From Acidobacteriota bacterium (GTDB lineage: Bacteria; Acidobacteriota; Terriglobia; Acidiferrales; UBA7541), in the NCBI GenBank assembly GCA_013289835.1, contig JABCZG010000021.1, forward strand, positions 22,495 through 86,494: a stretch of 64,000 nucleotides of DNA. The letters run 5' to 3'. Under the pieces are notes generated by a model. That model was not told the DNA's origin. It did not search any database and saw only the letters and a program-made list of their open reading frames with translations. The translations under genes were made by a program, and so were the position numbers. Below are positions 7,762-17,003 of this stretch, one piece after another. Position 1 is the stretch's first letter, and each line of letters begins with the position of its first letter.

Positions 7762-8775
7762 TTACGGTTTCGCGGGAGCCCACGCGAGGCCATCCACGCC
7801 GGGAGTGAGTTCGATGGGAGGATGCATTTCCCAGGAATGCAGGTCCAGGACCGCAATCTTGCCTGCTCCCGTGCCGCTGACGTACGCGATTTGTCCATCC
7901 GGACGAACCAGGATCTCGGACGACTTCTTCGGCACCTCAATCGAGCGTATGACTTTCAGTGATTGTAAATCCACGACATGGACGAGATTCGCGCCTGGAC
8001 TGAGGGCCAGCAACCAGCGGCCGTCAGGAGTTGGCTCCGAAGCATAGGCGGGATTCGGCAGCGCGATCCAACTCGCAATTTTATTGGTCGCCGTGTCAAT
8101 AACGGCGATGCGCGGGGCGTCCTGATCGTGCGTGAAAACCCGGAGCCCATCCGGCGACATGGAGATTCGCTGGACTGTCTTGGCGACAGGAATCGTTGTG
8201 ATGAGGCTGCGCTTCACCAAGTCCAGGACGCTGACCGTGCCGGCGCCGACGTTCGCCGTGTACGCGCGGCGGCCGTCGGACGAGATAACAAACATGTGGG
8301 ATTCCGGCTGCCCGGTGGGAATTTCCGCGAGCACCTTGCGCGTCGAGGGATCGATCACGTCGAGGGCATTGGCGAGTTCCGCAGACACGTAGAGTAAGCC
8401 ATCGGGTCCGATTTCGGCCCGATGAGGGCGTAGCGGTTTGCCAAGTACGATGGTGGAGACGAGTTTCCGCTCGCGCAGATCAATCACATCAATGGTGCTG
8501 CCATCCGTCCCGGGCCTGCCAACTCCGGAATTTCCGTAGATGGGAACGTAGGCCAAGCTGCCATCTTTGGAGACGATGACTTCGTGGCCGTTTACGCCAA
8601 CCACAATTTTTGCCAGTTCGCGGCGCTCATCTGGGTCGACGATAAGCAGTGTGTGCTCGTATTGATTGGCCACGACCAGTAGACCGTGAGAAGGCGAGGG
8701 CGAGTTTGCGCTGCCGAGCCGGGCAGAAGTTAGAAGCAACGCTGCGATAAGAAGCAAGGATACGCGTGCAATCAT
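7762..8775 (-). CDS. Secreted YVTN-type beta-propeller protein
   Basis: This 337-aa protein has an N-terminal signal peptide (MIARVSLLLIAALLLTSA) and then repeated blades of about 40 residues. Each blade carries a version of the pattern VIDxxxxKVxxxIxxGxxPxxxxxSPDGxxxY, for example LDVIDPSTRKVLAEIPTG and IAVIDTATNKIASWI, seven blades in all by my count. Such propellers are exported and act as binding or scaffold domains; some resemble surface-layer or quinohemoprotein folds but this one shows no heme or metal site. The start at ATG 8775 fits a GAGGTGG site and the signal peptide. The YjbR gene lies 70 bases upstream on the same strand. Confidence 0.8.
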   Translation of the reverse strand: MIARVSLLLIAALLLTSARLGSANSPSPSHGLLVVANQYEHTLLIVDPDERRELAKIVVGVNGHEVIVSKDGSLAYVPIYGNSGVGRPGTDGSTIDVIDLRERKLVSTIVLGKPLRPHRAEIGPDGLLYVSAELANALDVIDPSTRKVLAEIPTGQPESHMFVISSDGRRAYTANVGAGTVSVLDLVKRSLITTIPVAKTVQRISMSPDGLRVFTHDQDAPRIAVIDTATNKIASWIALPNPAYASEPTPDGRWLLALSPGANLVHVVDLQSLKVIRSIEVPKKSSEILVRPDGQIAYVSGTGAGKIAVLDLHSWEMHPPIELTPGVDGLAWAPAKP

Positions 8776-8845
8776 GGACCACCTCGACAAATCATCTTTC
8801 GCATTCGAATACGGAGAACTCTGCGGAGTATATCTTTTCCAGCAG

Positions 8846-9274
8846 TCAACGGCCACGGCGGGCTTTCCTTTTCGCAGATTTCTTGCTGCGAGGCTTGCGT
8901 GCAGCAGGCTTGGGGACGGAAGTAATGGTGCCAGACAGAGAGTCGCGCATTTTCTTGGGCAGCTTGGCGCAGATCATGTCATAGGAATCGCGGAGCAGTT
9001 GCGCGAGTTCGTCGGGCCGCAAAGCGTCTTTGTTTTCCAGCGCGACCCACTGTGCACGCGCCAGATAAGGCGCGGGAATGATGCTGGCCCGCTCCGTGAG
9101 TTCGGCGAAATTTTCTGGCGAAGCTTTGAAGGAAAGCCAGACGGGCGCCGGCTCAAGCGGCGTGACGGCAAACATCTTTCCACCGACTTTGAAAAGTAAA
9201 TCGCTGCCCCACTGAATCTGTTCCGTTGTGCCGGGAAATGACAAGCACAGCCCGCGAAGCCATTCGACGTCCAT
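8846..9274 (-). CDS. MmcQ/YjbR family protein
   Basis: The 142-aa product matches the YjbR/MmcQ fold, a small cytoplasmic DNA-binding-like domain of unknown role. Typical features are the opening LRGLCLSFPGTTE, the WGSDLLFKVGGKMFA strand region, the PAPYLARAQWVAL segment and the helix LAQLLRDSYDMICAKLPKK. The last 25 residues are an extra Lys/Arg/Ala-rich tail (KPRSKKSAKRKARRGR), which suggests contact with nucleic acid. The start is ATG 9274; a TTG two codons upstream is less likely. Confidence 0.82.
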   Translation of the reverse strand: MDVEWLRGLCLSFPGTTEQIQWGSDLLFKVGGKMFAVTPLEPAPVWLSFKASPENFAELTERASIIPAPYLARAQWVALENKDALRPDELAQLLRDSYDMICAKLPKKMRDSLSGTITSVPKPAARKPRSKKSAKRKARRGR

Positions 9275-9302
9275 GGGCAAGAGTCTAGGACAAATGGCGG
9301 TT

Positions 9303-10574
9303 CTAGCTCAACGGGTCAGGGGCCGTGGTTGGTTGTCTCCAGGCTATCGGTTTTACGGGGCCGACAACGCAAATCCAGGACAGCGCCGCCAGCAGCGAGA
9401 CGACGGCCATGATCGCAAACGCCAGGAAAAATCGCCCCGTGCGGCCCACGACGAATCCCGTCAGTGCCGGTCCGATCACACCCGCAAGATTTCCGAAGAA
9501 GTTCTGCAGCCCCGTCCAGCGGCCCGCCGTTTTTGGCCCCGCAAGTGTTTGCGTGATGGCCCAGACATTGGAGCCGGAAATACCGCCGCAAGCGCAGGCC
9601 ATGAGGAGCAGAATCACGGAAGCCGTTGGACCGGCGAGCACGCAGCCCAACAAAAGGATTCCGGCGCCACCGACTCCCACGCCAGTAAACGTCTTTCGCA
9701 CCAGCGTGGGCGCCGCTCCCGAAGCGATCCATCGGTCGGAAATCCATCCGGATAGGATCGAGGCTACGGCGTAGCACAAATATCCCAGCCCAACGATTTT
9801 CGCCATTGTCTCCAGCGAAAAGTGCCGCTCGCGCGTGAGATACGATGGCAGCCAGGTGATTTCGAAATACAGAACGTAATTCACGCCAAAAAGGCCGCCG
9901 CACGTTCCCCACAGGGAACGTTGCATCATGATTTCGGCAAACTCCGCGCTGCTGTCTCCAACCGTGGAAATCGCGGTGACGGAGCCTCTTCGCGGCATCC
10001 ATTTCAGCCAGGGAATCAGCCACAGCATGCTGACGAATCCAAGAACGAGAAAGAACGGGCGCCAGCCATAGCCGGCCACGAGCATTCCCCCGAAATAAGC
10101 GCCCAGCGCGGGACCCAAGCCGACGCCGGAAACGATCAATGCGTTTGCGAATCCGCGGTGAACCTCCGGAACATATTGCGCCAAGACTTTTGAGGAAGAA
10201 GGATAGGCGACCGTTTCCCCGAGGCCCAGCAGCAAGCGCGCGGCAAGCAATGCAGCAAATCCATGCGATATGCCCGTGACAGCCGTGGCCGCGGACCACA
10301 GAAAAAAACCGGCGGCCATGACCCATTTGACGTCGAAGAGGTCCACCATCCAGCCAGATAATGGAAGAAACAAAGAGTAGGTCACGAAAAAAGAGCCCAG
10401 AAGTTTGCCAAGCTGCCAGTCGGACAGACCCAGTTCGCCCTTCAGCAGCGGCGCGGCGATCGCTAGATTTCCGCGATCAATATAATTAATAAGGATGGAA
10501 ATCGCGAGCAACGCGACTACCCGGTTGATCACGCGCGATTGGCTGCTTTTCTCGTTGGCGGCTGAAGAGGACAA
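9303..10574 (-). CDS. MFS transporter, anion:cation symporter type
   Basis: The 423-aa protein has twelve hydrophobic segments in two halves joined by a basic loop (about residues 190-210), the layout of the major facilitator superfamily. LINYIDRGNLAIAAP in helix 1 and the pattern GLGETVAYPSSSKVLAQYVPE after helix 4 are typical of the ACS family, which imports organic anions such as hexuronates, glucarate or phthalate with protons. No ATG lies near the front, so translation probably begins at TTG 10574. Substrate is unknown; an Entner-Doudoroff aldolase gene lies 3 kb away, which weakly fits a sugar-acid substrate. Confidence 0.85.
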   Translation of the reverse strand: MSSSAANEKSSQSRVINRVVALLAISILINYIDRGNLAIAAPLLKGELGLSDWQLGKLLGSFFVTYSLFLPLSGWMVDLFDVKWVMAAGFFLWSAATAVTGISHGFAALLAARLLLGLGETVAYPSSSKVLAQYVPEVHRGFANALIVSGVGLGPALGAYFGGMLVAGYGWRPFFLVLGFVSMLWLIPWLKWMPRRGSVTAISTVGDSSAEFAEIMMQRSLWGTCGGLFGVNYVLYFEITWLPSYLTRERHFSLETMAKIVGLGYLCYAVASILSGWISDRWIASGAAPTLVRKTFTGVGVGGAGILLLGCVLAGPTASVILLLMACACGGISGSNVWAITQTLAGPKTAGRWTGLQNFFGNLAGVIGPALTGFVVGRTGRFFLAFAIMAVVSLLAALSWICVVGPVKPIAWRQPTTAPDPLS

Positions 10575-10880
10575 ATGGGTCGCCGGACATTCTCCATGCC
10601 CGCGCGGAATGTTGCAAGCCAGTTTGTAACGCGATTTTTCTTGCGGTACACGTGCGAACCGCGGCGGCCAGTTCGAGTCAGGACGGAGCGCCGGATGTGT
10701 CAGGGCAAGCCTCTGTTCGAGCTAGGCCTGCCCAAGCGCCCTGTCCCGACCGGCGCACCCGTCCTTCCAAATAAGGGGATTCTCACCGGGAGATAATATA
10801 GGGAGATCGATAGAGGTAATGCCTCAACCCAACCGGACGGTTCGAAGGACTAACTCAGACTAGACCCCAAAAACGATTCC
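10575..10880. other. Intergenic region, no gene seen
   Basis: These 306 bases lie upstream of the MFS gene and downstream of the DUF1761 gene on the same strand. The open frames here lack ribosome binding sites and recognisable products. A promoter for the MFS gene is expected near the left edge, but I cannot pick a convincing -35/-10 pair. Confidence 0.45.
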
Positions 10881-11306
10881 CTAGTGCCAAATGGCGAGAA
10901 TCGTCCCCATCGCCAGGAAGCAGACCAGCTGGTAGCCGGTGTTGATCGCGAAAAGTTTCATGCTTTGCTTCATAAAGAGCGCGCCGGTGAATTGCACTGT
11001 GGCGACAAAGCCGAGCCACACATGAAAGCCCACCATCAATCCGTGGTGGACGTTTTCCGCATGAAGCCCATCAAGAATGAGAGCCAGGGTGAAGGCGGCG
11101 AGTAAGCTGGCGACAAAAGAGCCCGCATACGCTGGCCCGGCGCTCTTCTGCATCTCCTGCGTTTTCGCCTTGTCGTTCGGATCATAGCCCATTTCGCGCA
11201 TCCATGGCTTTGCGAAAAGCAAGGGCGAGTACCACAAGAATCCGACCACCATGGTGGAAATCGCGGCGACCAAAATAGCGAGAAAATTCAGATGATGGAG
11301 ATTCAT
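10881..11306 (-). CDS. DUF1761 membrane protein
   Basis: The protein of 141 aa has four hydrophobic helices and the DUF1761 hallmark near its start, VGFLWYSPLLFAKPWMREMG, followed by AYAGSFVASLLAAFTLALIL and GLMVGFHVWLGFVATVQF. The family is common in soil bacteria and its function is unknown. I start at ATG 11306, eight bases after GGAGGG; the GTG three codons upstream abuts that site and would not be used. It lies in the inner membrane and appears to be a single-gene unit. Confidence 0.83.
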   Translation of the reverse strand: MNLHHLNFLAILVAAISTMVVGFLWYSPLLFAKPWMREMGYDPNDKAKTQEMQKSAGPAYAGSFVASLLAAFTLALILDGLHAENVHHGLMVGFHVWLGFVATVQFTGALFMKQSMKLFAINTGYQLVCFLAMGTILAIWH

Positions 11307-11434
11307 GAAGGGCACCCTCCGATTGTGTAGCGCGCAAAACTGTGCGCGCTATCCTAGGCGCGCCGCCCTGCGTTGTAAAGGAGAAGAACTGCGAAAGCAG
11401 ATTGGCTAGAGCGTGATGCGCCGTCTTGAAAAGG

Positions 11435-12928
11435 CTACGGCTCCGCGGGGAAACGCACGATTTCGCCTTCCACCGGAATTTCCATTTCGCGCTTGACGGT
11501 GGCTTGTTTAGAATCGGCCTTCCACCGCCCAGAGGACTCGAACGAAGGAAATGCGTACGGCAACCCTTCGCAGCTCAGCACGGAATTCGCATCGCACAGA
11601 TGAAAATGAAGATGCGGCTCCGTGGCATTCCCTGAATTGCCAACCAGCCCCAAGACCTGGCCGCGGCGCACGTGGTCTCCCATTTTGACGCGCACTGAAG
11701 CAGGTTGCATGTGAGCGAAGACCGCGTAGCGGCCGTTCCCCAGATCCAGAATAACGTGGTTGCCTCCCACGGTTTTCAGCGTCATGGGCACGGCCCTGGC
11801 GGTTTCGTCAGGAATGTTCTCCGGAATGCCGTCTTGCACTTCGGTCACGACCCCATCCGCCACCGCGTGAATCTCCGCTCCATACGCGAGATAATTCTTG
11901 TTGTCCTTGGGATTCCCTTTGTGCGTGTTCCCCTCCGCGTTGATTTGGATCCAGTCAATGGCAAATCGCTGTGGGATGCACGAACGCCCGTCAATGGGAA
12001 GAATCGAAGTTCGGTGAAAGGACGTATTGGAAGGACCATTTGCGGCGACCCAGTTTTCGCCGCGCAATGGCGGACTGATTACCACCACGGGATCTTGGTC
12101 AATGAGTTCCGGAAGCGTTTCCACTGTGACCTCTTCCGGAGGATTCCCGACTTTTACCGTGAAGCGATGGCGAAGCGCGGGGGATAGCTCATTGCGTTGG
12201 CTCATCGCCAGCGACATAAAGATAAAAGTGAACTTGCGCGGGCCAATGGTAGTTGCGTTCGGCTTCCCGGTATCATAGAACATGCTTTCGAGCTGCTGTC
12301 CCGAAAGACTCAGCAGCGACTTGTGGTTGGCATCCACGAGTTCGAGTCGCGTGATCGTCGCGTCCGTATCCTCCCAGTTACGCACGTGAAGCTCATAAAG
12401 AAGATTCCACCCGCCGTCGGCCTTGAAAGGAGCCGGACGCACGGGAATGGAAATATCCAGCGGCTCGATGAATTCCCTATCCGATTCCTGCTGAGGCGGC
12501 GGATTTTTCGTCGCAGGCGCGCTCGAATTCGAAGGCGCCTCTTGCGCAACGCGTTGGAAAGAAAGTGGCTGGGGAGGAACGCCGGTTTGTATCCACGTGC
12601 CGCGGATTTCTGAACCGTCCTTGCTCAGCACTCCTTCATAGACGCCGCCAACTGGTTTTACCGTGAAGCGCACGGCATCGCTCGTTACGGTGATTTCGCT
12701 CATGGGAAGCACCGCGCCCTGGTCTTTGCTGTTGAGCTGCCCCGCGTACGCTCCGCCACTCGCCGTCGAAATTGTCAAAACCAAATGCAGCTTCCCGGAG
12801 CCCACCCCCAATGTGCCCTCCCACGTGCCTTCCAGTGTTTGCGTTCCGGTCTGTTGAGGGGAAGGTGGCGCGAGAAGCGTAGCTCCGGAAAAAATCAAGA
12901 TGTACGCCGACAAAAGTATGGATTTCAT
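11435..12928 (-). CDS. Secreted M23 peptidase with N-terminal beta domains
   Basis: The 497-aa protein has a signal peptide (SILLSAYILIFSGATLLA), a lipocalin-like beta domain (about residues 30-130) that begins LEGTWEGTLGVGSGKLHL, a Pro-rich linker, a second beta domain (about 160-285), and a C-terminal M23 peptidase domain. GNSGNATEPHLHFHLCD carries the HxH zinc ligands. The usual HxxxD zinc motif is less clear: GAEIHAVADGVV occupies the equivalent place, and the expected first His is not in the normal context, so catalysis is uncertain. The start is ATG 12928, five bases after GGAG. It is unrelated in its N-terminal domains to the other M23 protein at 3080. Confidence 0.82.
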   Translation of the reverse strand: MKSILLSAYILIFSGATLLAPPSPQQTGTQTLEGTWEGTLGVGSGKLHLVLTISTASGGAYAGQLNSKDQGAVLPMSEITVTSDAVRFTVKPVGGVYEGVLSKDGSEIRGTWIQTGVPPQPLSFQRVAQEAPSNSSAPATKNPPPQQESDREFIEPLDISIPVRPAPFKADGGWNLLYELHVRNWEDTDATITRLELVDANHKSLLSLSGQQLESMFYDTGKPNATTIGPRKFTFIFMSLAMSQRNELSPALRHRFTVKVGNPPEEVTVETLPELIDQDPVVVISPPLRGENWVAANGPSNTSFHRTSILPIDGRSCIPQRFAIDWIQINAEGNTHKGNPKDNKNYLAYGAEIHAVADGVVTEVQDGIPENIPDETARAVPMTLKTVGGNHVILDLGNGRYAVFAHMQPASVRVKMGDHVRRGQVLGLVGNSGNATEPHLHFHLCDANSVLSCEGLPYAFPSFESSGRWKADSKQATVKREMEIPVEGEIVRFPAEP

Positions 12929-13335
12929 GCGCACTCCGCGAGTTCCGCGGACGGTAGGTTAAGGCTTCCGCGGCCGCAAGGCAAACGCGAAGGGCGAGTG
13001 CCAGCGCCGAAAGGCAAGAAGAGTGAAGCAAGAAATGTGATCGAGAGTGCCGCTGAAGTGAAGGCGCGAAAAGCTTTTTTCTCGACCGGGGAGCGAAAAA
13101 AACGCTAGTCCCTTGTAGGAAGCATGGCGCGAAAATTTTTCTATACAATGGAGGGGCGATAGCCTAAAAGAAAAGTATACCGAGTTTCCAGCAACTCGGA
13201 AAAATCATGGTCGCCTCCAGGAAGGTATGTGATCCGCCGCGGGTTTCTCAGTGAAACCGGGGGCACTCACACGGATGGGGAATGGGGGCGCAAATCGGCG
13301 GTCCGAGCCGAAATTCGGACGAGGAGGAGTGGTTC
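12929..13335. other. Divergent promoter region, no gene seen
   Basis: These 407 bases separate the divergent M23 gene and the small secreted-protein gene. The composition is mixed, with poly-A runs near 13070-13110. No open frame here has a good start site. I see no clear riboswitch or strong hairpin. Confidence 0.4.
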
Positions 13336-13644
13336 ATGAAAATGAGAATCGTGAGTCTCTTGGCTTTGGCATCCTTGCTTTTGGCGTTTGCGTTTATCTC
13401 TTCGGCGCCCGCGGCTCCGAACAAGGCGAATACACCGGCGGCCACCGCAGCGAGCACCTTGCCGGCTACCACGGAAGCAACTCCAGCGGAGCCCCATCCG
13501 GAAATTCGCGATGCCATTGGCGCTTTGAATCGCGCTAAGGAGCATCTGGAGCATGCCGCGCACGATTTCGGCGGTCACCGCGTGGATGCCATTCATGCCA
13601 TCGATGAAGCCAAGCACCAGCTCGAAATTTGCTTGAAGTATTAA
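13336..13644 (+). CDS. Small secreted His-rich helical protein
   Basis: The 102-aa precursor begins MKMRIVSLLALASLLLAFAFISSAPAA, a signal peptide, followed by an Ala/Thr/Pro linker and a 50-residue C-terminal helical domain with six His (HPEIRDAIGALNRAKEHLEH, then DFGGHRVDAIHAIDEAKHQL). The His spacing suggests metal or heme-free binding on amphipathic helices, but this is inference. I know of similar small proteins in acidobacterial genomes and no assigned function. ATG 13336 follows GAGGAGGAG at six bases. A terminator 50 bases after the stop makes this a single-gene unit. Confidence 0.75.
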   Translation: MKMRIVSLLALASLLLAFAFISSAPAAPNKANTPAATAASTLPATTEATPAEPHPEIRDAIGALNRAKEHLEHAAHDFGGHRVDAIHAIDEAKHQLEICLKY

Positions 13645-13693
13645 GAGACCGAACTCAGAGCGGCCATCTTCGTTTCTGCAGAACTTCAAAACA

Positions 13694-13734
13694 AGAACCC
13701 GGACCGAGGCTGCTTCGGTCCGGGTTCTCTTTTC
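13694..13734 (+). terminator. Strong rho-independent terminator
   Basis: A perfect 14-bp stem pairs 13694-13707 (AGAACCCGGACCGA) with 13715-13728, with a 7-base loop, followed by CTTTTCT. It serves the gene ending at 13644 and, since the next gene converges, may also stop transcription from the right. Confidence 0.92.
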
Positions 13735-13749
13735 TGGAGCAAACGCGAA

Positions 13750-14298
13750 TTACTGCACGCGGTGAAACTCAACATAATCCCGGCCCACGTAGAGCCGGTA
13801 GCCGCCCGTAACGGCGCCGGCAAGCACTTGCAGTGGAACAGGGCGCTTGATTTCGCTGTCGCGTGCCGAGGCCACGCGGAAGAGGTCGTTGGCCGCCAGA
13901 TCCATTACTACGAATTTTCCTGCTTCGATGAACCCCACGCCGTATGCGCCGGGCTTCAGTGTCTGCCCGCCAATTTCCAGGGTCTCTTCATTCAGCAAGT
14001 AGGCTTGGTACTTTTCGCGAATTCCCGTGGAGTAGCCGGAATTGTCCACAAGTCCCGCCAGCACATAAAAATCATCCGCGAAGTGGACGCCGCCGGTGTT
14101 GCGCATCTGTGCCGGAGCGGTCTGCCCGCGGAAAAAGACTCTCTCCGGGAAAATCTTAGGGGTGATTTCGGCGGCCTTGAGGATAACTTCTTTTCCCTCT
14201 GCGGGAGGACTGCCGGCCATCGTTGTCGGCAGATGTCGAATGGAAAAAGCTAAAAGCAGCATAGGCAAGAGAACTGCGTATTTTGCGAATCGCGTCAT
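13750..14298 (-). CDS. Hypothetical secreted protein, 182 aa
   Basis: The protein has a signal peptide (MTRFAKYAVLLPMLLLAFSI) and a beta-rich mature part with a VHFADDFYVLAGLVDNSGYSTG segment, a Gln/Tyr-rich region (REKYQAYLLNEETLEIGG) and a Gly-rich core (PGAYGVGFIEAGKFVVMDL). There is no Cys in the mature part. DUF2911-like acidobacterial proteins share the general pattern of ligand-free periplasmic beta domains, but I cannot assign it. ATG 14298 follows GGAG. It converges on the 13336 gene, with the shared terminator between them. Confidence 0.7.
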   Translation of the reverse strand: MTRFAKYAVLLPMLLLAFSIRHLPTTMAGSPPAEGKEVILKAAEITPKIFPERVFFRGQTAPAQMRNTGGVHFADDFYVLAGLVDNSGYSTGIREKYQAYLLNEETLEIGGQTLKPGAYGVGFIEAGKFVVMDLAANDLFRVASARDSEIKRPVPLQVLAGAVTGGYRLYVGRDYVEFHRVQ

Positions 14299-14496
14299 GG
14301 AGGCTCCTTTCAGGATGCTGAAATCGTACATCATTCCTGCCTTCTGGCGAAAAGTGCAGCCCATCCGGCCATCTAGTGCCATCCGCGCCTGGGCGCGGCC
14401 CTGCTTTTTTCGAAGCGATCCGTAGACGAAGTGGACGGGGGCGATGATGTGTTATCGTACGCGCGCCGGAATTCGCGCGAAAAAGGGAGAAGAACA

Positions 14497-16356
14497 ATGC
14501 TGGATCGCCGGAATTTCATGAAGACCTGCTCGGGAATGGGTTTGGCGGGGTCGCTGCTTCCCGGAGTGCTCTGGGCGCAAGCACAAGCCGAAGGCTCGAA
14601 AAAGATCACCAAAGAAATGATCGAAAATGCCGCGGCCATCGCCGATGTGCCGATCTCGGATGAATACAAAGACATGATGCTCGAGAATTTGAACAATCAT
14701 GCCAAGGGCTTCGAAGAAATCTACAAACTGCATATCCCGAATTCCGTGGAACCGGCGCTCCTTTTTGATCCCGTAGTTCCGGGAATGAAGCTCGATACTA
14801 TGCGAAAGCCGATGCGCGTTTCCAAAGCGCCGGCCAGCAGTGCTTCGGGAGCGCACAAGAATCTGGAAGAGTTGGCATTTGCGAGCGTCCGGGAACTCGC
14901 TGAGCTCGTTCGAACAAAAAAAGTTTCCTCGGTGGCGCTCACGGAGATGTACTTGGGACGGCTAAAGAAATATGACACGACGCTGAAGTTTGTCGTGACG
15001 CTGACGGAAGAGCGTGCGCTCGCTCAAGCCAAAAAAGCCGACGCCGAAATCGCCGCCGGAAAATATCGCGGCCCGCTGCACGGCTTGCCTTGGGGCGCGA
15101 AGGATTTGCTGGCCGTGAAGGGCTATCGAACCACGTGGGGCGCCGGCGGATTCGAGAATCAGATGATTGATGAAGATGCTGAGGTCGTGAAGCGCTTGGA
15201 CGAAGCGGGCGCCGTGCTGGTCGCAAAGCTGACTCTTGGCGCGCTCGCGCAAGGTGACATCTGGTTCGGAGGTGTGACGCGTAATCCGTGGAACACGAAG
15301 CAAGGTTCGAGCGGTTCGTCCGCTGGACCCGCCTCAGCCACCGCCGCCGGGTGCGTGGCCTTCAGCATCGGTTCAGAAACGCTCGGCTCGATTTCTTCGC
15401 CTTCCACGCGCTGTGGTTGCACGGGCCTACGCCCGTCCTTCGGACTGGTTCCGCGCACGGGAGCGATGGCCCTCTCCTGGAGCATGGACAAACTCGGCCC
15501 CATCTGCCGCGCAGTGGAAGATTGCGCGCTTGTGCTGGACGCCATCTACGGACCGGACGGCCACGATCGCACCGTAAAACCCGCGGCCTTCAATTGGGAT
15601 GCAACTTTGGACTGGAAAAAACTGCGCGTCGGTTACCTGAAAGCCGATTTCGAACGCAAGCCCGGCGAAGGCCAGGAGCCACCAATAGAAGAACCGGCGG
15701 CAACTCCCGAAGAGCAAAAGCGGCGCGACGAACAAAAGAAACGCCAGGAAGCCGCGCAAGCCCGGGCCGAATATGATAGAAAATACAACGATGCCGCGCT
15801 GGCGAAGCTCCGGGACATGGGCGTCAACCTAATCCCCGCGGAGCTGCCGAAATTTCCATATGACGCCATGGTCGCCATGCTCACGTCAGAAGCCGCCGCG
15901 GCCTTTGACGACCTCACGCGTTCCGGCAAGGACAAGCTGTTGACGATGCAGCGCGAATTTGATTGGCCGAACGGGTTTCGCTCCGCGCGTTTTATCCCTG
16001 CGGTCGAATATATTCAAGCCGCGCGAGCGCGCAGAATGGCGATGGACGCCGTCGCGAAAGTGTTCGACGATTTTGACGTGATCGTCGCGCCCACGCAGGG
16101 TCAGCAACTCGTCATCACAAATCTAACCGGCAATCCCGCCGTGATTTTACCGAACGGATTGCGCGGAAGCGATGCGCCCAAGCCGCCATCGGACGATCCT
16201 GCCGATTTCCGCAATGCAGGTGGGCCAGGCACGATGGCGAGCCTGACGTTCCTTGGAAAATTGTACGGAGAAGCGCCGCTGCTTGCGTTCGCGCGCGCCT
16301 ACCAGGATGCGACGGGCTTTCACCTATTGCACCCCACGCTGACGCCCGCGCCCTAG
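14497..16356 (+). CDS. Tat-exported amidase-signature enzyme
   Basis: The 619-aa protein starts MLDRRNFMKTC, a twin-arginine signal, then a hydrophobic stretch ending in AQA. After a helical region of about 110 residues comes an amidase-signature domain. The Ser-cisSer-Lys triad is visible as the Lys in LPWGAKDLLAVKG and the serines in QGSSGSSAGPASATAAG. A charged insertion (about residues 390-430, EEPAATPEEQKRRDEQ) interrupts the usual fold. Family members hydrolyse amides such as those of Gln-tRNA, peptides or xenobiotics; the export signal excludes GatA. ATG 14497 follows AAAGGGAGAAG. The substrate is unknown. Confidence 0.87.
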   Translation: MLDRRNFMKTCSGMGLAGSLLPGVLWAQAQAEGSKKITKEMIENAAAIADVPISDEYKDMMLENLNNHAKGFEEIYKLHIPNSVEPALLFDPVVPGMKLDTMRKPMRVSKAPASSASGAHKNLEELAFASVRELAELVRTKKVSSVALTEMYLGRLKKYDTTLKFVVTLTEERALAQAKKADAEIAAGKYRGPLHGLPWGAKDLLAVKGYRTTWGAGGFENQMIDEDAEVVKRLDEAGAVLVAKLTLGALAQGDIWFGGVTRNPWNTKQGSSGSSAGPASATAAGCVAFSIGSETLGSISSPSTRCGCTGLRPSFGLVPRTGAMALSWSMDKLGPICRAVEDCALVLDAIYGPDGHDRTVKPAAFNWDATLDWKKLRVGYLKADFERKPGEGQEPPIEEPAATPEEQKRRDEQKKRQEAAQARAEYDRKYNDAALAKLRDMGVNLIPAELPKFPYDAMVAMLTSEAAAAFDDLTRSGKDKLLTMQREFDWPNGFRSARFIPAVEYIQAARARRMAMDAVAKVFDDFDVIVAPTQGQQLVITNLTGNPAVILPNGLRGSDAPKPPSDDPADFRNAGGPGTMASLTFLGKLYGEAPLLAFARAYQDATGFHLLHPTLTPAP

Positions 16357-16399
16357 TTTTTTCACGCGCACCATTCGAATGAGGTTTGGAACGGACACG

Positions 16400-16909
16400 T
16401 TACATGCCTTTCGCGATCGGGTAGCCTTTACCGGCCCAGTCCGCAGCGAAGCTGGTCGGAAGAATCAGGACGCGCAATTTTTTGAATCCCATGCTGCCCA
16501 GAGCCGTAAACGCGGGACGAATGTTCGGACATTTCTCCAGCGGGCAGCACCCGCAATAAATCACCAGATTCGTCGAGCGCGGCAGGCCGTCCGCCCATTT
16601 TTTCAGCTCGGCGAGCCCCTCCTCCGTCGAAGCAGTTCCGTGATAAACAGCGCCAGGGACATGCCCCCCGGCAAAAAGTGACCGGAACCCGACATAGAGA
16701 ATGGTCGGCGGTGTAACAACTTTGTCTGTGAGTTCGCGCGCGAGTTCCGCTGCTTGGACACTTTGCGCGGCGGTCCATGGATCGGAGGCTTTTGCCTCAT
16801 CCGCATTGGCCACGCGCGTTGGCACGACAAGCAGCGCTACGGCTGCCGAGAGAAGGAATGCAAGAACGAACACAGTGGCCGAGTAAGTCGCCGTGATTCG
16901 CAAACGCAT
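16400..16909 (-). CDS. Exported rhodanese-like protein
   Basis: This 169-aa protein has an N-terminal hydrophobic segment (about residues 7-28) that is a signal anchor or signal peptide, then one rhodanese domain. ILYVGFRSLFAGGHVPGAVYHG is the typical front half, and the active-site loop is VIYCGCCPLEKCPN, in which the first Cys takes the catalytic position and three more Cys follow. Periplasmic sulfur transfer or thiol redox is likely. The Cys-rich loop differs from the normal CRxGxR form, so the sulfur acceptor may differ. It converges on the amidase gene. Confidence 0.8.
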   Translation of the reverse strand: MRLRITATYSATVFVLAFLLSAAVALLVVPTRVANADEAKASDPWTAAQSVQAAELARELTDKVVTPPTILYVGFRSLFAGGHVPGAVYHGTASTEEGLAELKKWADGLPRSTNLVIYCGCCPLEKCPNIRPAFTALGSMGFKKLRVLILPTSFAADWAGKGYPIAKGM

Positions 16910-17003
16910 GACGATTGGCCTCCGCGTTTCATTGTAGAACCAAAACGATGGAGCGGACAAACGGCCGAGTTATAAAAGAGCTTGTTCTCGCGGAAGGTAA
17001 TCG

